Below are positions 20,918 through 32,640 of a stretch of DNA of 64,000 nt, piece after piece (the stretch's first letter is position 1; each line of letters starts with the position of its first letter). The DNA is taken from positions 109,188,542 to 109,252,541 of the forward strand of contig CM060704.1 of the NCBI GenBank assembly GCA_030686995.1. Reading direction: 5' to 3'. Under the pieces are notes generated by a model, which was not told the origin of the DNA, did not search any database, and worked only from the letters and a program-made list of their open reading frames with translations. Made by a program: the position numbers and the translations under genes. This DNA comes from Artemisia argyi (taxonomy: Eukaryota > Streptophyta > Magnoliopsida > Asterales > Asteraceae).

Positions 20918-21247
20918 GAGCTGGCTACTATTTGATTTGATATGGTCGTCAGTAGTAATGACCTAATAGTCATCATTACAGGGGTGTTGGTTCTCTTAAT
21001 ATTTACTATCACATTTGAGGTTTTTCATACGTGTAATTTATGACATTATGCGTGTGTATATTTAACATTTACGCATGCATAAATATGCTGAAATAATGTT
21101 TTTTTATTTTGTTTACAAATTGTTAATAAAATACATCTGTTACTAGTAATACTTTACTTCGTTTATACAAGTATACGGTAAAAAAAAAATAAAAAAAATT
21201 GAATAGTCAAATATGGACTTATATTATGAACTTATATTTTGGGAGGG
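20918..21247 (-). repeat. Partial extra copy of block D, lacking the SINE
   Basis: From 20930 the sequence repeats the D segment 'ctactatttgatttgatatg' through the GTAATGA/TCATTAC inverted repeat and 'cattacaggggtgttggttc' to a Stowaway-like 'gacttatattttggga' end. At 21058-21064 it reads straight through the position occupied by the 5S-headed SINE in copies 1 and 2, so it is an empty site. Confidence 0.7.
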
Positions 21248-21936
21248 ACTAATATCACGGTTGGTTTTACAATATCACCGTTTCGACCCTAATTTTACCA
21301 AAGTCTAAAGTTTGGTCAAATTGCATGTTTCGACCCTAATTTTACCAAAGTGCAAGAATCGTCCCTGTGGGGAAACCTTTGTTGCAAGTATCGTCGTTTT
21401 TGGGGAAGCTTTTGGTGCAAGTATCGTCCGTACCTGTAGGGACGATCCTTGCACTTTCGTAACATTAGGGACGAAACATGCAATGTTTACAAAACTTTAG
21501 GGATGACTTATGCAATTTACTATTTTTTTTGACATACATGCAGTTAAATTACAATGTGGTTGGAAGAGCGTTACATGCGTTTGCGAACCATTCAATCCAA
21601 CGTGATATTAAGCTTTTTTACATGTAAAAATGAACCGTGATATTGAAAATTACTTTGATATTAGTAAAAAAAACTTAATATCATACTTCTTTTCATTACA
21701 ATACTAAAAAACTTACGGTGATATTAAAAAAATGATAGTATCATAATACCTTTTAACCATGAAAACGATTCTTTTTACAACTGTTTTTCAGCGATTCTTA
21801 ATTATTTTTGGTCCTCTTCTTTTTATTATTTTTTTGATTTTTTTTGAATGTTACTATGATTTTAATCCGCACCATCCCTACTTAAAACACAAGATCCGCA
21901 CCAGATCCCTTCCTATATATATAGACACACACACAC

Positions 21937-22035
<99 letters not shown>

Positions 22036-22267
22036 ATATAGAAGATGCATCCACTTTTGTAGGTGCATCTGAAATGTGTGGTTGTTGTTACTTCTTATCA
22101 TTCCTATTTTCCTCATAGTACAAGGGGTGTTGCAACACTACAAGTATGGTTGTGCACGGTCAGTTGTGTGTCTTTTACTCTTTGGCTAGGCAAGAGGCAC
22201 GTTTGGTTTGTAAAGTAACTAGATGATCAACTTGCATTGGTTGGTTTCTTGTTATAAATGCTAGACA
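21248..22267. other. Spacer with GGGATGG-family DNA and (TA)n
   Basis: Positions 21300-21500 repeat short 'cctaattttaccaaagt' and 'gcaagtatcgtc' phrases. Positions 21600-21890 hold TTAATATCAC-family DNA ending at 'ttttaatccgcaccatccc'. (AC)n then (TA)n occupies 21926-22040. After it, GATGCATCCACTTTTGTAGG is followed by TGCATC, a small hairpin. No gene. Confidence 0.5.
21940..22040. repeat. (TA)n microsatellite
   Basis: About 50 TA units with one T insertion, preceded by (AC)n at 21926-21938. Tyr/Ile open frames on both strands derive from it. Confidence 0.95.
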
Positions 22268-24569
22268 ATGTGGTTGGTAATTGGTCAATCTAACATTGGA
22301 GAATGTATCATTTGACTCTTTCTTCGAAACGAATTCAGTACATAGTAACGTAGACAAAATTATTTTTAGTTAACTTTTACACGATGTTTGTGTAAATTAT
22401 ACTACTTTTGTGACTTTTATTCACATTATTTTGAATTTATACCTATTACTGAAGTGTGCATTATTTAAGTGAGTTGTTTTTCAAGTTTCGTACTCATATA
22501 TGGGATCCGGTGCGGGTTAGATTTTAATTAGGGATGGAGCGGATAATATCACAATAACATTAAAAAAAAAACAATTCAATAAAATCTGAAAAAACAAAAA
22601 AAAGAAAGAGGACAACAATTTATTAAGAATCGCTGAAAATAATTTAAAAAAAAAATCATTTTCATGGTTAAAAGGTATGATGATATTATCGATTTTGTTA
22701 ATATCACGTAATTATCATGCTTTCATAATATTAAAGTTAATATCAGTTAATTTTTTTTAATATAACTGTAACTGTTCTTAATATCGTAATAAAAGAAAAA
22801 GCAGTGAAATTAATTTTTTCTACTAACATCCAAGAAACTTTTTAAGTAAAATGTTAATATCACGGTAGGACTCATAATAATAAAAATTCCAAAAAAACGG
22901 AGAATTTCATATCTCCCCCTAAAAAAAGTTCTTCTAATTTCATATATACCCAACCCGATTTGCAAATATCAAATATACCCATTTGAAAAACATCAATATC
23001 CCATTTTCAAAATATTTGAATTAAAACATGTTACTTTATGAAAACTAATGACCTATTATCAATTGTCAATGTTACTTTTAAAAGTAAACTTTAGTCCAAG
23101 CCGAATTACTTTTGAAAGGACCCGACTGTTCTATGCAATGATTACGGTAGACGAATACTCCCCCAGCATTTAAATGCGACTTCCCACTCTCCCATGCATG
23201 AAATTATGGAAAGACCTAACTGTTCAATGCATTAAAAAAAATGTCCTTTAGTGTTAATAAAGTAGTTAAAACTGGCTAAATAAACAAAACATAAATTGTT
23301 TGTTTAATCATTAGTTAATTATACAAACAGAAATTTGCTCAAAAAAATTAATCAGTCAATCAATTAATTAATTAATTAATTAATTAATTAATTAATTAAT
23401 TTAGTAATAACTAAAAGAAAAGTTAGTGAAGAGATAAAGGTTTTTCAATACTTTCGTATACGCCTTCAATTTTCTGCTGCCATTCTTCTATTTCTTACTT
23501 ACGTGCATCAACTTTCTCCTGATGCTTCGATATTATATTATCTTCTTCCATGATTCTTTCTTTAGCGTTCTTGATAAGTTTGTTATAAAGATCAACCAAT
23601 AAATTGTTTGGAGTGTTTTTTTGTTCAACTTTGACCTAATTTTTATTTACGTTATATAATACTTGATGAAAATTATAGCAATGAAAATACATTTAAAACC
23701 AAATGCATTCATATATTTTGATACTAGCCGGACCCAGCCCCAGACAATGATGACCTATTCTCATTAACCTAATTTGCCAGGAGTTGAGATTTAATTACCC
23801 AGACCATTTTCTTAAAGACTCCCTTATTGACTGGTCAACTAAGCGTTTGCGGTGCAGGACTAATGCTAATGGAGCAAGCCATCCTTGTTCGGTCAAGTAT
23901 GATAAATCTACTCGAATTTGCAACATCAAAGAAGTAGGTGACACAAGTGTTATAAATCTATTTTCATATAATTATATCGACTTACGGCTGAACATTTTTC
24001 CGACTTAGGGCAACTTTCATTTTTTAGCTCGACTAAATTAACATGTATACTGCCTCTTATACATTTTTTAAATAATGTTTGATCGGACAGAATAAAGTGT
24101 ACACATTCTTGCGTACTAAGTTTTTTAATTGATGGAGTAATAGTTTGTAATTCAAGTTCACAAATCGAATATAGTAAGGAATTGTGGCACACAATCCATA
24201 ATTTATCTCTTATTAATTTGGTTTGGTATTAAATGATACATAACCTAACCACTCCTAAACCCTTAAACCTAAATTTATTTGGTGTGGCATTAAGTTGTTT
24301 ATATTTAATTCTAGTCAAGGAAAAAAATGAAACCTGCCATAAGTCGCAAATAACGCAAAAGCTTCCCCGTAACCGCTAAGGCCCCGCCTCGCGCAATTTA
24401 TAATTTTGATCCGAACATTTACTACAAATTTAATTTAAGCACCTTCCTAAGAACTCTGTATCTTCTCCACTACGTATATTTATTACTTGACCCGCCAATC
24501 CTATGCCCTAAAACACACTTTACATTCAAACCCCATAACTCTTTCTAGACTTGATGAATCTCCTGTACT

Positions 24570-24608
<39 letters not shown>

Positions 24609-24844
24609 AACATTGTACTCATTTTGTTAAATTACTAGTACTACGTAATTTTGAAAAGACTATATGGTGAACATACCTTTCCATTGACTATAACAATGAG
24701 TCTGTGACTATAACTTTCAATGTTAGCACTTTCCCCGAGAACTCCCCATCTTCGCAACTACTCATACTTATTACCCTAAACCCAACAATTGTCTATAAAT
24801 TCAAATTGTGGCTCGTGATTCACTTTCATACACATATTATGTTT

Positions 24845-25260
24845 CGAGATGCTATGGATATACATAACATGTTATAAACGGATGAGTTGAGATGTTATGG
24901 ATATGCATAACCTGTTAAACGATGAGTTGAGATCCTATGGATATGGATAAGCTGATGTTAAACGATGAGTCGAGATGCTGTGGATATGCCTAATTAAGAT
25001 GTTAAATGGATAAGTCGGGATGTTATGGATATGCATAACATGTTAAACGAATGAGTCGAGATGTTATGGATATGCATAACATGTTAAACGAATCAATCGA
25101 GATGTTATGGATATGCATAACATCTTAACTGATGAGTCGATGTGTTATGAATATGCATAGCATTTAAACGGATGAGTCGATATGTTATGGATATGCATAA
25201 CATGTTAAACGGATTATTTGAGATGTTCTTGATATGCATAACATGTACTAGTTTAATGCA
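24845..25260. repeat. 41-bp palindromic tandem repeat, copy in block B2
   Basis: About ten units of the same 41-bp repeat as at 15700-16265. The array begins abruptly at the deletion junction, so the deletion end point lies inside the array. Confidence 0.8.
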
Positions 25261-25357
25261 TTTGTCATGTCTTGAGCCGAATAATGTAACTTTTCGATAT
25301 ATCATTGTAGATTAATGCATTTGTCATGTCCTGTTTATAGGAATCGGTTACATTGCT

Positions 25358-26170
25358 ATGGATATGCATCCCAAATCCTTGCAGTTGTCTATTAAAGCCA
25401 TATTACCACTCTCAAAACATATATTCCCAATGCTTCCCATCGAATACTTTGCGCCAGAACTTCCCACCAAACATTTTCCCACCAAAACTTTTCACCAAAA
25501 GCTAGCAGATATGCTCTATCCTCACAAACACATTATATACACTCTTATCCTCAAAACCACTCAACCTCACAACCTCTTGTCTTCACACCAATTTCAGAAC
25601 CTGAGATGCAGCGATGTAATCCTTTTATCTGTTATTGTGGAATAGGAAATATAAACTAAGAACATCATATCAACCAGATAGCTATGTATGGCAATATTAT
25701 GCATGTCCTCTTTCGAAGGTAAACAATAATACATTTCTTATTTATGTAAATATACTACTAATTGGGTTGTAATCTCTTATAATTTCCTTATTATGTAACA
25801 GCCAAGACAAAAATATCATGGATGTGGATGTTTTATGTGGAAGAGTCAATTTGATGATCGAGCACTTAAGAGTTATCTCCTCTGCTTCAACATCTCAAGG
25901 TTCTGGATTTGCATCAACATCTCAAGGTTCTGGATCTGCACCTATACAGAGTGCTCAAATTGTAATGCCAAAGATCTTAGGATAAACAAGCTGGAATCAC
26001 AAAAACAGGTGCTAGAGACAAGAGTAAGGATGCTGGAGGCAAGACTTGAAATGGCAAGGAATCCTGACGACCACGACCACGTATGTCAGTCGGATGCGAT
26101 ACTCCGTGAGCTGTTAAGTGACATGGAAAATCTTTGTAGTTGTTTAATAGAATTATATTATCGAACATAG
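25358..26170 (+). pseudogene. Second copy of the two-part coiled-coil gene remnant
   Basis: Same layout as 16374-17264, including the acceptor-like TTATGTAACAG (25802) and the INKLESQKQVLETRV and RMLEARLEMARNPDD heptad stretch. Here a G-to-A change turns the downstream TGG into a stop after YYRT, shortening the frame to 26170. Family unknown. Confidence 0.35.
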
Positions 26171-26423
26171 CATACACCCGTCTCTTGGTGGGTCGAACCA
26201 AAACCAAGATTTTTATACATCAAAGCACATTCTGGATCTGTGATGTAACTCGTATGCTTTAATGTTTAAAATTTTATCGATCTGTGATGTAATTCGTTCG
26301 TTTTAAAGTTTGAACTTTTATCGATTTGTAATGTAATTAGTACGCTTTAATGTTGGATGTTTATCGATTTGTAATGTCGTTTGGAAAGTCAAATTTGACG
26401 AATATAATACCAACGAAATGTTG

Positions 26424-26893
26424 TTAGGATTTTAGTTAACAAAAAATTCAACGCTTGTCGCTCTCGGTCAAGTATTTTTTTGGCGTTTAGTGTAACTTAC
26501 CGACGACAATGTGTCGTCGGGATTTCTCTCGTTGTCGTTCTACTTTTAGTGTAATTTACCGACGACACCAAAGTGTTTTTCTAACTTGTGCCCCAGGGGC
26601 ATTTCTAGCAAAAAGTGGTCATAAAAACTGTCATATAATTACAACAAATGAGTTACCTCCGGTGCTCTCAGTTTGGGGAGTGTTGCTTGGACAGTTGGAC
26701 TAGGAGTACGCATTTCGGGACTCTTGTTTGTCAATGACTAATTAGACACCATTCCTGACTAATTAGGTCAATGAGAACATGTGATCATTGCCTAGGGCTG
26801 GGTCCATGGGGAAGGGTCCGGTTGGCATCAAAAGATGCATGGGATCTCTTATGTTTATACTTGACGCTTTACAAGCCATGCGTCCTTATCCAT
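26424..26893. repeat. CCGACGACA/TGTCGTCGG repeat segment and flank
   Basis: Positions 26440-26580 contain CCGACGACA and TGTCGTCGG in opposite orientations and a 'tttagtgtaa.tta' phrase twice. Such subterminal repeats are typical of CACTA-type transposons, but no CACTA terminus was found. The phrase 'aagtgtttttctaacttgtg' plus CCCCAGGGGCA (26570-26600) recurs inverted at 35150-35190. Confidence 0.35.
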
Positions 26894-27091
26894 TCATGAG
26901 TATATAGGAAGCCAAGTCCAAGCTTCTTGAGGCGGCAAAACTTCATACTCATATAGGTAGTTTCTTTTAATCATGCCCTGCGTTTGCACTTTTTCAAAAG
27001 AACTATTAAGAAGATTAACTTCAACCTCTTCATCTTGTAGGTCTGAACGAACACATAACTTGGGATAGTATAAAATGTGTTCTTTAACCAT
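26894..27091 (-). pseudogene. Unrecognised coding-like ORF
   Basis: A 65-codon minus-strand frame with normal amino-acid composition: MVKEHILYYPKLCVRSD, DEEVEVNLLNSSFEKV, then PPQEAWTWLPIYS and stop. It looks more like a real C-terminal exon than the surrounding AT-rich frames. It begins at an ATG, but an upstream acceptor could also supply the start. It is not duplicated elsewhere in the window, and I do not recognise the family. Confidence 0.3.
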
Positions 27092-27829
27092 TATAATTCC
27101 TTAAAACAAAAACAACGAATTGTGATGCAATAGTTGAATACGTTGTACAACTTAACTTTTTCCATTGATCACAAGATACTACACTTATACCAAGTGTAAA
27201 ATCCAACACTTAATTCTCCGTAATATTTTTTTATCAATTATCCAACTTGCATCACTTTATCATTATAAAGATCTTGTTGCATTCTAAACCATAATCCGTG
27301 GTTTCTATTCAAGTATTTAAATACAAATAGGCAAACATATCATTTTGATATACTCAATAATATATACCCTACTGTTGGCAAATCGTCTAAATATCCAAGT
27401 CATAGTACTCATTAGACAAAATAAACACATTACGTTTTGGGTAAATAAAAATCTGCCTCCTTTAATAACAAACTGTTCAATTTTAGACATGTAAATTACA
27501 TCATGCCCAATGATTAATATTTGTAACTTTGACAAGTTTTGTCTACAAAATCAATCGATACATGAAGGGACCTACTAATCATGTGAACTTTATGTACGCT
27601 GCATAAGGTTCTGTTCTTTGAGGTCGAATCCTGGGAAGAAATTAGTCTCGTATCCCACCAGCGTTGATAGTGGGGGATAATATTCTTTAAGGACAGTGTT
27701 TATCATGAAGGGACCTACTAATCATGTGAACTTTATGTACGCTGCATAAGGTTCTGCCATATTCTAAGTTTCTAACAGCCTAAACGAGCTCGGGCACTTT
27801 GATCGGCTGGGCCTTAATGAGCCCACTAA
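27092..27829. other. Spacer with a 52-bp direct duplication
   Basis: AT-rich DNA without recognisable genes. A phrase of about 52 bp starting 'atgaagggacctactaatca' is present at 27562-27613 and 27704-27755, flanking about 90 bp that includes GGTCGAATCCTGGG, a tRNA box B-like word. This could be a tandem duplication or the footprint of a degraded SINE. Confidence 0.45.
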
Positions 27830-28530
27830 ATTATTAAGAATCGCAGAAAAAAAAAATTCAAAAGCAAATCGTTTTCATGGTTAATGGTATGGTGATATTG
27901 GCGACTGATACAAGAGTCAAGATCAGATCCTTGATCTTTGACAAAACGTCAAGATCAGATCTTGATATCACAAAAACTTTTAATAAAAAATTTAATATCA
28001 CAATAACATATTTTAATATCACAGAAAACTTTTTTTTCTTCTCTTTTTTTCTTTTTTTAATAATATGGTTAATATAACCGTAAATTTTTACATGTAAAGA
28101 AGCTTAATATCACGGTTGGTTTTACAATATCACCGTTTCATAAAAATCTGAATAAATAAAAAAAATGAAAGAAGTCTGAAGGTTATCAGTCCCTCCTTCG
28201 AACCCGAAGTCGCATCCACAAACACCAATCAAAACAGCAAATGGTTTTCACTTTTCAGTGTCTTTATCACTTCTCCTAGTGAACTTACGGTGATATTAAA
28301 AAAATTCAAAACATAAGTATTAGTGTTACAGTGATTTTAAAAGAATCATAGTATCATAATACCTTTTAACCATTAAATCGATTCTTTTTACAATTTTTCC
28401 GTCGATTTTACTAATATTTTGTTCCGTATCTTTTTATTATTTTTTTCAGATTTTTTTGATTATTTATTTTTTTTTTTTTTGATTTTTTTTTTTGAATTTT
28501 ACTATGATATTAATCCGCACCATCCCTACT
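27830..28530. repeat. GGGATGG-GCGGAT family, composite member
   Basis: Begins 'attaagaatcgcagaaa' and 'gcaaatcgttttcatggtta', runs through multiple AATATCAC words, and ends with GATATTAATCCGCACCATCC. Positions 28190-28530 match 31735-32050 in direct orientation, and the first half matches 35400-35780 inverted. Confidence 0.5.
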
Positions 28531-28604
28531 ATGATATAAGCTGAAACACAAATAAGCTAATAAACCACATATAAGCTTAAACAAACATTTTTCGTTATTA
28601 ACCT

Positions 28605-28841
28605 TTTAAAAATTTTGCTACAATTGTTTTTGCCTGTAGATTTAAACTGCTCTGAAATAATAATGAAAATTCATAATAATACAAATTACATCCGAATAAC
28701 ACAAGAGTTTAAGATTCATCCTTAAAACATGTATAACGTTATTACATCAAAAAGGAATAACCGTTGTTGAAATTACAAATTACATCCGTTTCTGATTTTT
28801 AGGTTGATTCTACCATTTTTGAAATAACCATTTGTTGTTGT

Positions 28842-28874
<33 letters not shown>

Positions 28875-29095
28875 TTTTTTTTTTTATTTTTTATTTTTTA
28901 TTTTTTTATTTTTTTTTTAACAATAATGTTTCAGTTTTGAAAAAAATTAAATACTTTCTTTTTGTTAATTGGGTAATACTATGTCATCTTGATACACATG
29001 ATTTTCAATACTGATAAATTAATCGTCGTAATTCAGTTTATGAAGTAACAGTTGGGCTGATGGTGAATGATCATGTTCTGAGAACACACAAAGTA
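28605..29095. repeat. Repeat E, copy 1 (also 30510-30640 and 30780-31195)
   Basis: A segment running from 'attttgctacaattgttttt' to 'tgttctgagaacacacaaag' is present nearly intact at 30780-31195 and in part at 30510-30640. Copy 1 carries a (TTG)n/T-rich expansion (28831-28917) lacking in the other copy. No ORF with recognisable content. Confidence 0.7.
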
Positions 29096-29316
29096 TAGTA
29101 GTCTGGATTTATGTCCTTTTTCTCGAAGAGGACAATAAATTATTAAGAATCACAGAAAAAAAAATCAAAAGCAAATCGTTTTCATGGTTAATGGAATGGG
29201 GCAAAAGAAGAAATCCTTCAATTTGCAAATTATGTTGCTGAGAAAGCGGAATTTATAGCCTTAATGGAGAAAGAATGGAAGAAGGAAGTTGCTGGTCACA
29301 GTATGTTTCAATTGGG

Positions 29317-29470
29317 TAGTATGCTGACCTTGAACTCCCCGCCTGTGCTTCCTCCTATTCCGTCTGAAGGGTTAAAAGTCTCGGGTGGGACTCGAACTTG
29401 AGACCTTCCCTGATCCCCAAGCCCCCTAAGGAATCTTGGTGGCCAACTAAGCTAGCCCAATTGCTTATAC
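29317..29470 (-). mobile_element. tRNA-derived SINE remnant
   Basis: On the minus strand a tRNA-like head is visible: box A TAGCTTAGTTGG (29454-29443) and box B AGTTCGAGTCC (29398-29388), at typical spacing. The body continues to about 29317 without an obvious poly-A tail, so the 3' end may be lost. It lies between two pieces of the LINE ORF, consistent with insertion into that older element. Confidence 0.65.
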
Positions 29471-29690
29471 GGATTGACACATCTGAATGAGTAATAATAA
29501 TGCTTTTTTCCATAAAGCTGTAGGGAGCTGAGGAAGCAACAAAGAAATAGAATTGATGTTATTTGTGATGAAAATGGGCAGAGTTTTGAGTGGGATGATG
29601 TAGGTACTCAGTTTCTGGGTGAAGAGGATGCTGTGGAAAATATTGTTGATGCTGAAAATCTAGTCACAATAAAGATCTGTACTGAAGAAG

Positions 29691-29695
29691 CTAAT
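29691..29695. repeat. Target site duplication CTAAT, left of solo LTR
   Basis: CTAAT here and at 30048-30052 immediately flank the solo LTR. Confidence 0.85.
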
Positions 29696-30047
29696 TGTTA
29701 GAATATTAGTGTGTAATAGTTAGGATATAAGTTTAGGGGGCTAGTTGTAGTTTAGCTCAAACTTAAGGAGGTTAGTCATGTATTAGGAAGATCAATTGTA
29801 GAATCCTTGTTCACCAAGGATTAGGTTTCTCCCCCTTCATTCTCTATAAATAGGGATGAGGGGGTGAGGTTTTATTTGTACCTTCTTTTCTTGCTCTCGT
29901 TTAATAAACGTTTGAGTGTAAATATCTCATGTGCGTGTTGGTGCCACTCGGCATTAAGGGATCATAACCCTTTGCCGAGGTCTTGTTGGAGTAGTTCTTG
30001 ATTCGTGGTTCCGCTCTAGAAACCGGTTTGTTGGATTTCTTCCAACA
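29696..30047 (+). mobile_element. Solo LTR (352 bp)
   Basis: Begins TGTTAGAATATTAG and ends TTCTTCCAACA, i.e. TG...CA ends, with a 5-bp duplication CTAAT on both sides. A TATA box (CTATAAATAG, 29843) lies about mid-element, as in Copia LTRs. No internal region, PBS or second LTR exists, so it is the product of LTR-LTR recombination. It interrupts the LINE fragment, so it is younger than that fragment. Orientation is inferred from the TATA box. Confidence 0.85.
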
Positions 30048-30239
30048 CTAATATATATGATGATTAAAGATATGATGACTAAAGAAGTTACTAACAAGGA
30101 AATTAAGGATGCAATTTTTTTAATCCTGGTGATAATAAGGCACCTGATCCAGTGTTTTCTCAGCAATATTCTAGAAAGCTTGGAATTTAGTAGGTCAAGA
30201 TGTTAGCAAAGCTACAAAAGAGTGTTTCATTTAGGAGTT

Positions 30240-30500
30240 CGTCACTAATATTTGAAACTTCGTCACTAAACCAGATGTGTCACGAATCATGCTCGTCGCT
30301 AGTCGTCACATAAACTCCGTCACAATTAATTAGTGACGAAATTGAATATTGACCTTTTAGTGACTAGGCAAATCCGTCACTAAGTGGCAAAGAAAGGCGT
30401 CATTTTTTGAGTGAAACATATGTTAGAGTAGTCACTATGTAAGTTGTCACTAACAATGAGGTTGAGTGACAAAAAAAGTTGTCACTGAAAAGAAATTACA
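30240..30500. repeat. GTCACTA/TAGTGAC subterminal-type repeat
   Basis: At least eight occurrences of GTCACTA or its complement within 250 bp in both orientations (for example 'cgtcactaa' and 'tagtgacg'). The pattern resembles CACTA transposon subterminal repeats. A second smaller patch is at 30660-30770. Termini were not found. Confidence 0.45.
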
Positions 30501-30779
30501 AAAAATTATCAAATTTTGCTACAATTGTTTTTGCCTGTAGATTTAAACTGCCGTGAAATAATAATGAAAATTCACAATAATACAAATTACATCTAAATAA
30601 CACGAGAGTTTAAGATTCATCCTTAAAACAAGTATAACGTTAGTATTTGAGTAGATAAGTGGCAAAGAAAGGCATCATTTTGAGTGAAACATAAGTTAGT
30701 GTATTCACTATGTAAGTTGTCACTATCAAAGAGGTTAAGTGACTATAAAAGTTGTCACTGAAGAGAAATTTCAAAAAAT

Positions 30780-31195
30780 TATCAAATTTTGCTACAATTG
30801 TTTTTGCCTGTAGATTTAAACTGCTCTGAAATAATAATGAAAATTCATAATAATACAAATTACATCCGAATAACACGAGAGTTTAAGATTCATCCTTAAA
30901 ACAAGTATAACGTTATTACATCAAAAAGGAATAACCGTTGTTGAAATTACAAATTACATCCGTTTCTGATTTTTAGGTTGATTCTACCATTTTTGAAATA
31001 ACCATTTTTTTTTTATTCCTAACAATAATGTTTCAGTTTTGAAAAAATTAAATACTTTCTTTTTGTTAATTGGGTAATACTATGTCATCTTGATACAAAT
31101 GATTTTCAATAATGATAAACTAATCGTCGTAATTCAGTTTATGAAGTAACAGTTGGGCTGATGGTGAATGATCATGTTCTGAGAACACACAAAGT
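30780..31195. repeat. Repeat E, copy 3
   Basis: Direct repeat of 28605-29095 without the (TTG)n expansion. The two full copies flank the LINE/solo-LTR region, so the interval may be a duplication with intervening insertions. Confidence 0.7.
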
Positions 31196-31204
31196 ATGTA
31201 TTTG

Positions 31205-31620
31205 GACATCAATCACCCTTTTTTTCGATTACTCCTGCATGAACAACCTGTTAAAGACAGATTTGAAGGAGGAAGTACCAAGCCATGTATCATTCCAGAA
31301 CTCAAAAGTGGAGCCATTATCAACTTTCCTTCTAAAAACATTCTCTAAGTTAGTGTTAACTTGAGACCAATAATTGTTGTCCAAGGGCTAACCCTCCTTG
31401 GTTCCCACAAATAGAGATGTAATTATTTTTTTTCCAAACTAGTGAGTTTGAATCTGTGTGGAAACACCACCACCATTTTGTTAGCATGGCGAGGTTAAAG
31501 GTGCCAAGACCCCCACATTTCCGAGGTCAGGTAGGAGTACGTCATATACGCCAGTCCATTCCGGAGCCCCCCATACCTGAATCCAGCCAGAAGCATGGAA
31601 ACAACGAACATGCTGACCCG
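31205..31620 (-). pseudogene. LINE fragment, 3' part of ORF2
   Basis: The minus strand reads the conserved region after the LINE reverse transcriptase: GGLGTFNLAMLTKWWWCF (about 31507-31450), then NTNLENVFRRKVDNGSTF and EFWNDTWLG with FNRLF (about 31355-31240). These match the 'GGLGV.NL...N.ALL.KW.W' and 'F.VGNG....FW.D.W.G' signatures that precede the zf-RVT domain in plant LINEs. A stop follows the FMQE residues. It is on the opposite strand from the LINE at 29207-30200, so it is a different insertion or a rearranged piece. No RT core is present. Confidence 0.65.
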
Positions 31621-31734
31621 GTAAAAGTCCCCTAAATTAACTAGACACCTTAGCTATTAACTACTGGACAGCTAAAAATAAATAAATAAATAACAGTAAT
31701 AAAAAAAATTGCTCAGACCCTAAATTAACTAGTC

Positions 31735-32130
31735 CCTCCCTCGAACCCGAAGTCACATCCACAAACACCAATCAAAACAGCAAATGGGTTTTCACTTTTC
31801 AGTGTGTTTATCACTTCTTCTAGTGAACTTACGGTGATATTAAAAAAAATCAAAACATTAGTATGAGTGTTACAGTGATATTAAAAAATCATAGTATCAT
31901 AATACCTTTTAACCATTAAATCGATTCTTTTTCCAATTTTTGTCATCGATTTTAATAATTTTTTGTTCCGTATCTTTTTATTATTTTTACAGATTTTTTT
32001 GATTTTTTTTTTGAATTTTACTATGATATTAATCCGCACCATCCCTACTATGATATAAGCTGAAACACAAATAAGCTAATAAACCACATATAAGCTTAAA
32101 CAAACATTTTTCGTCATTAACCTTTTAAAA
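31735..32130. repeat. GGGATGG-GCGGAT family, direct copy of 28190-28600
   Basis: Shares 'ccctccctcgaacccgaagt' and everything to the GATATTAATCCGCACCATCC end and the following 'ctatgatataagctgaaaca'. The segment beyond the presumed terminus is also shared, so what was copied is larger than the element. Confidence 0.6.
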
Positions 32131-32149
32131 ATTTTGTGACCGAGAACTC

Positions 32150-32640
32150 CGTCCCCATCTTCTCAATTACTCATATTTATTACCCTAAACCCAACAATTG
32201 TCTATAAATTCAAATTGTGGCTCGTGAATCACTTTCATACACATATCATGTTTCAAAATGTAGGTTGTTTTACGGTGGTTTCCGAACTGCTTATCCATCT
32301 TGTGAATATAGAAAGTGATGTTGAGGAATCTGACGTTCTAAAACCTCTTAATTATTAGTCCTCCCAAGTTGATCTTAGTTACCTTGATAAGAAACTTAAA
32401 TGTTCCACCGAAAATACGGGTGCGTCGAATGTGAAAAAGAAGGAGTCCTTGTTGATGCAATAAAGACGCTGATCAATAAAGCCGTTCGATTATTTAGTGA
32501 TGGGATCAGTGGAAGTTTGCATAGTACTTGGGATTGGATCACTCAGACAATGCATACAAACGGTCATATGACTGTGCTTTCAATCCACGAAAAAAAGAGT
32601 TCGCAGTTGAGAGAACATTCATGAGAATTTGTGGTCCCAA
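32150..32640 (+). pseudogene. Coding-like fragment related to 15123-15602
   Basis: Repeats the block-B order: 'caacaattgtctataaattc', then TVVSELLIHLVNI, then ILVTLIRNLNVPPK. It then continues into a 75-codon frame (32400-32624) with VDAIKTLINKAVRLFS and SLHSTWDWITQTMHTNGH, which have good coding character. Frames differ between the parts, so the ORF is broken. The family is not recognised, but three partial copies in the window point to a genuine ancestral gene. Confidence 0.4.

Larger units (their letters stand above)
22268..26423 (+). repeat. Duplicated block B, copy 2 (about 4.2 kb)
   Basis: Near-identical to 12725-17439, with the internal deletion at 24842-24848 that removes most of the coding-like fragment and the first satellite units. 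The poly-T here (about 24572-24607) and the AATT array (23355-23401) are longer than in copy 1. Both edges are sharp, and flanking DNA differs from copy 1. Confidence 0.9.
29207..30200 (+). pseudogene. L1-type LINE fragment, broken by a SINE and a solo LTR
   Basis: Three colinear pieces read as the linker between endonuclease and reverse transcriptase of a plant L1-like LINE. Piece 1 (29207-29315) contains EKEWKKEVAGHSMFQ. Piece 2 (29519-29700) contains LRKQQRNRIDVICDENGQ and GEEDAVENIVDAENL. Piece 3 (30060-30165) contains VTNKEIKDA and GDNKAP, the classic start of the RT domain. A frameshift (an extra T run near 30115) precedes GDNKAP. The SINE (29317-29470) separates pieces 1 and 2, and the solo LTR separates 2 and 3. 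No catalytic YxDD motif is present, so it is non-functional. Confidence 0.7.

Noticed and set aside
30240..30500. Complete CACTA transposon
   Set aside because: The motif density is suggestive, but no CACTA termini, 3-bp duplication or transposase sequence was seen.
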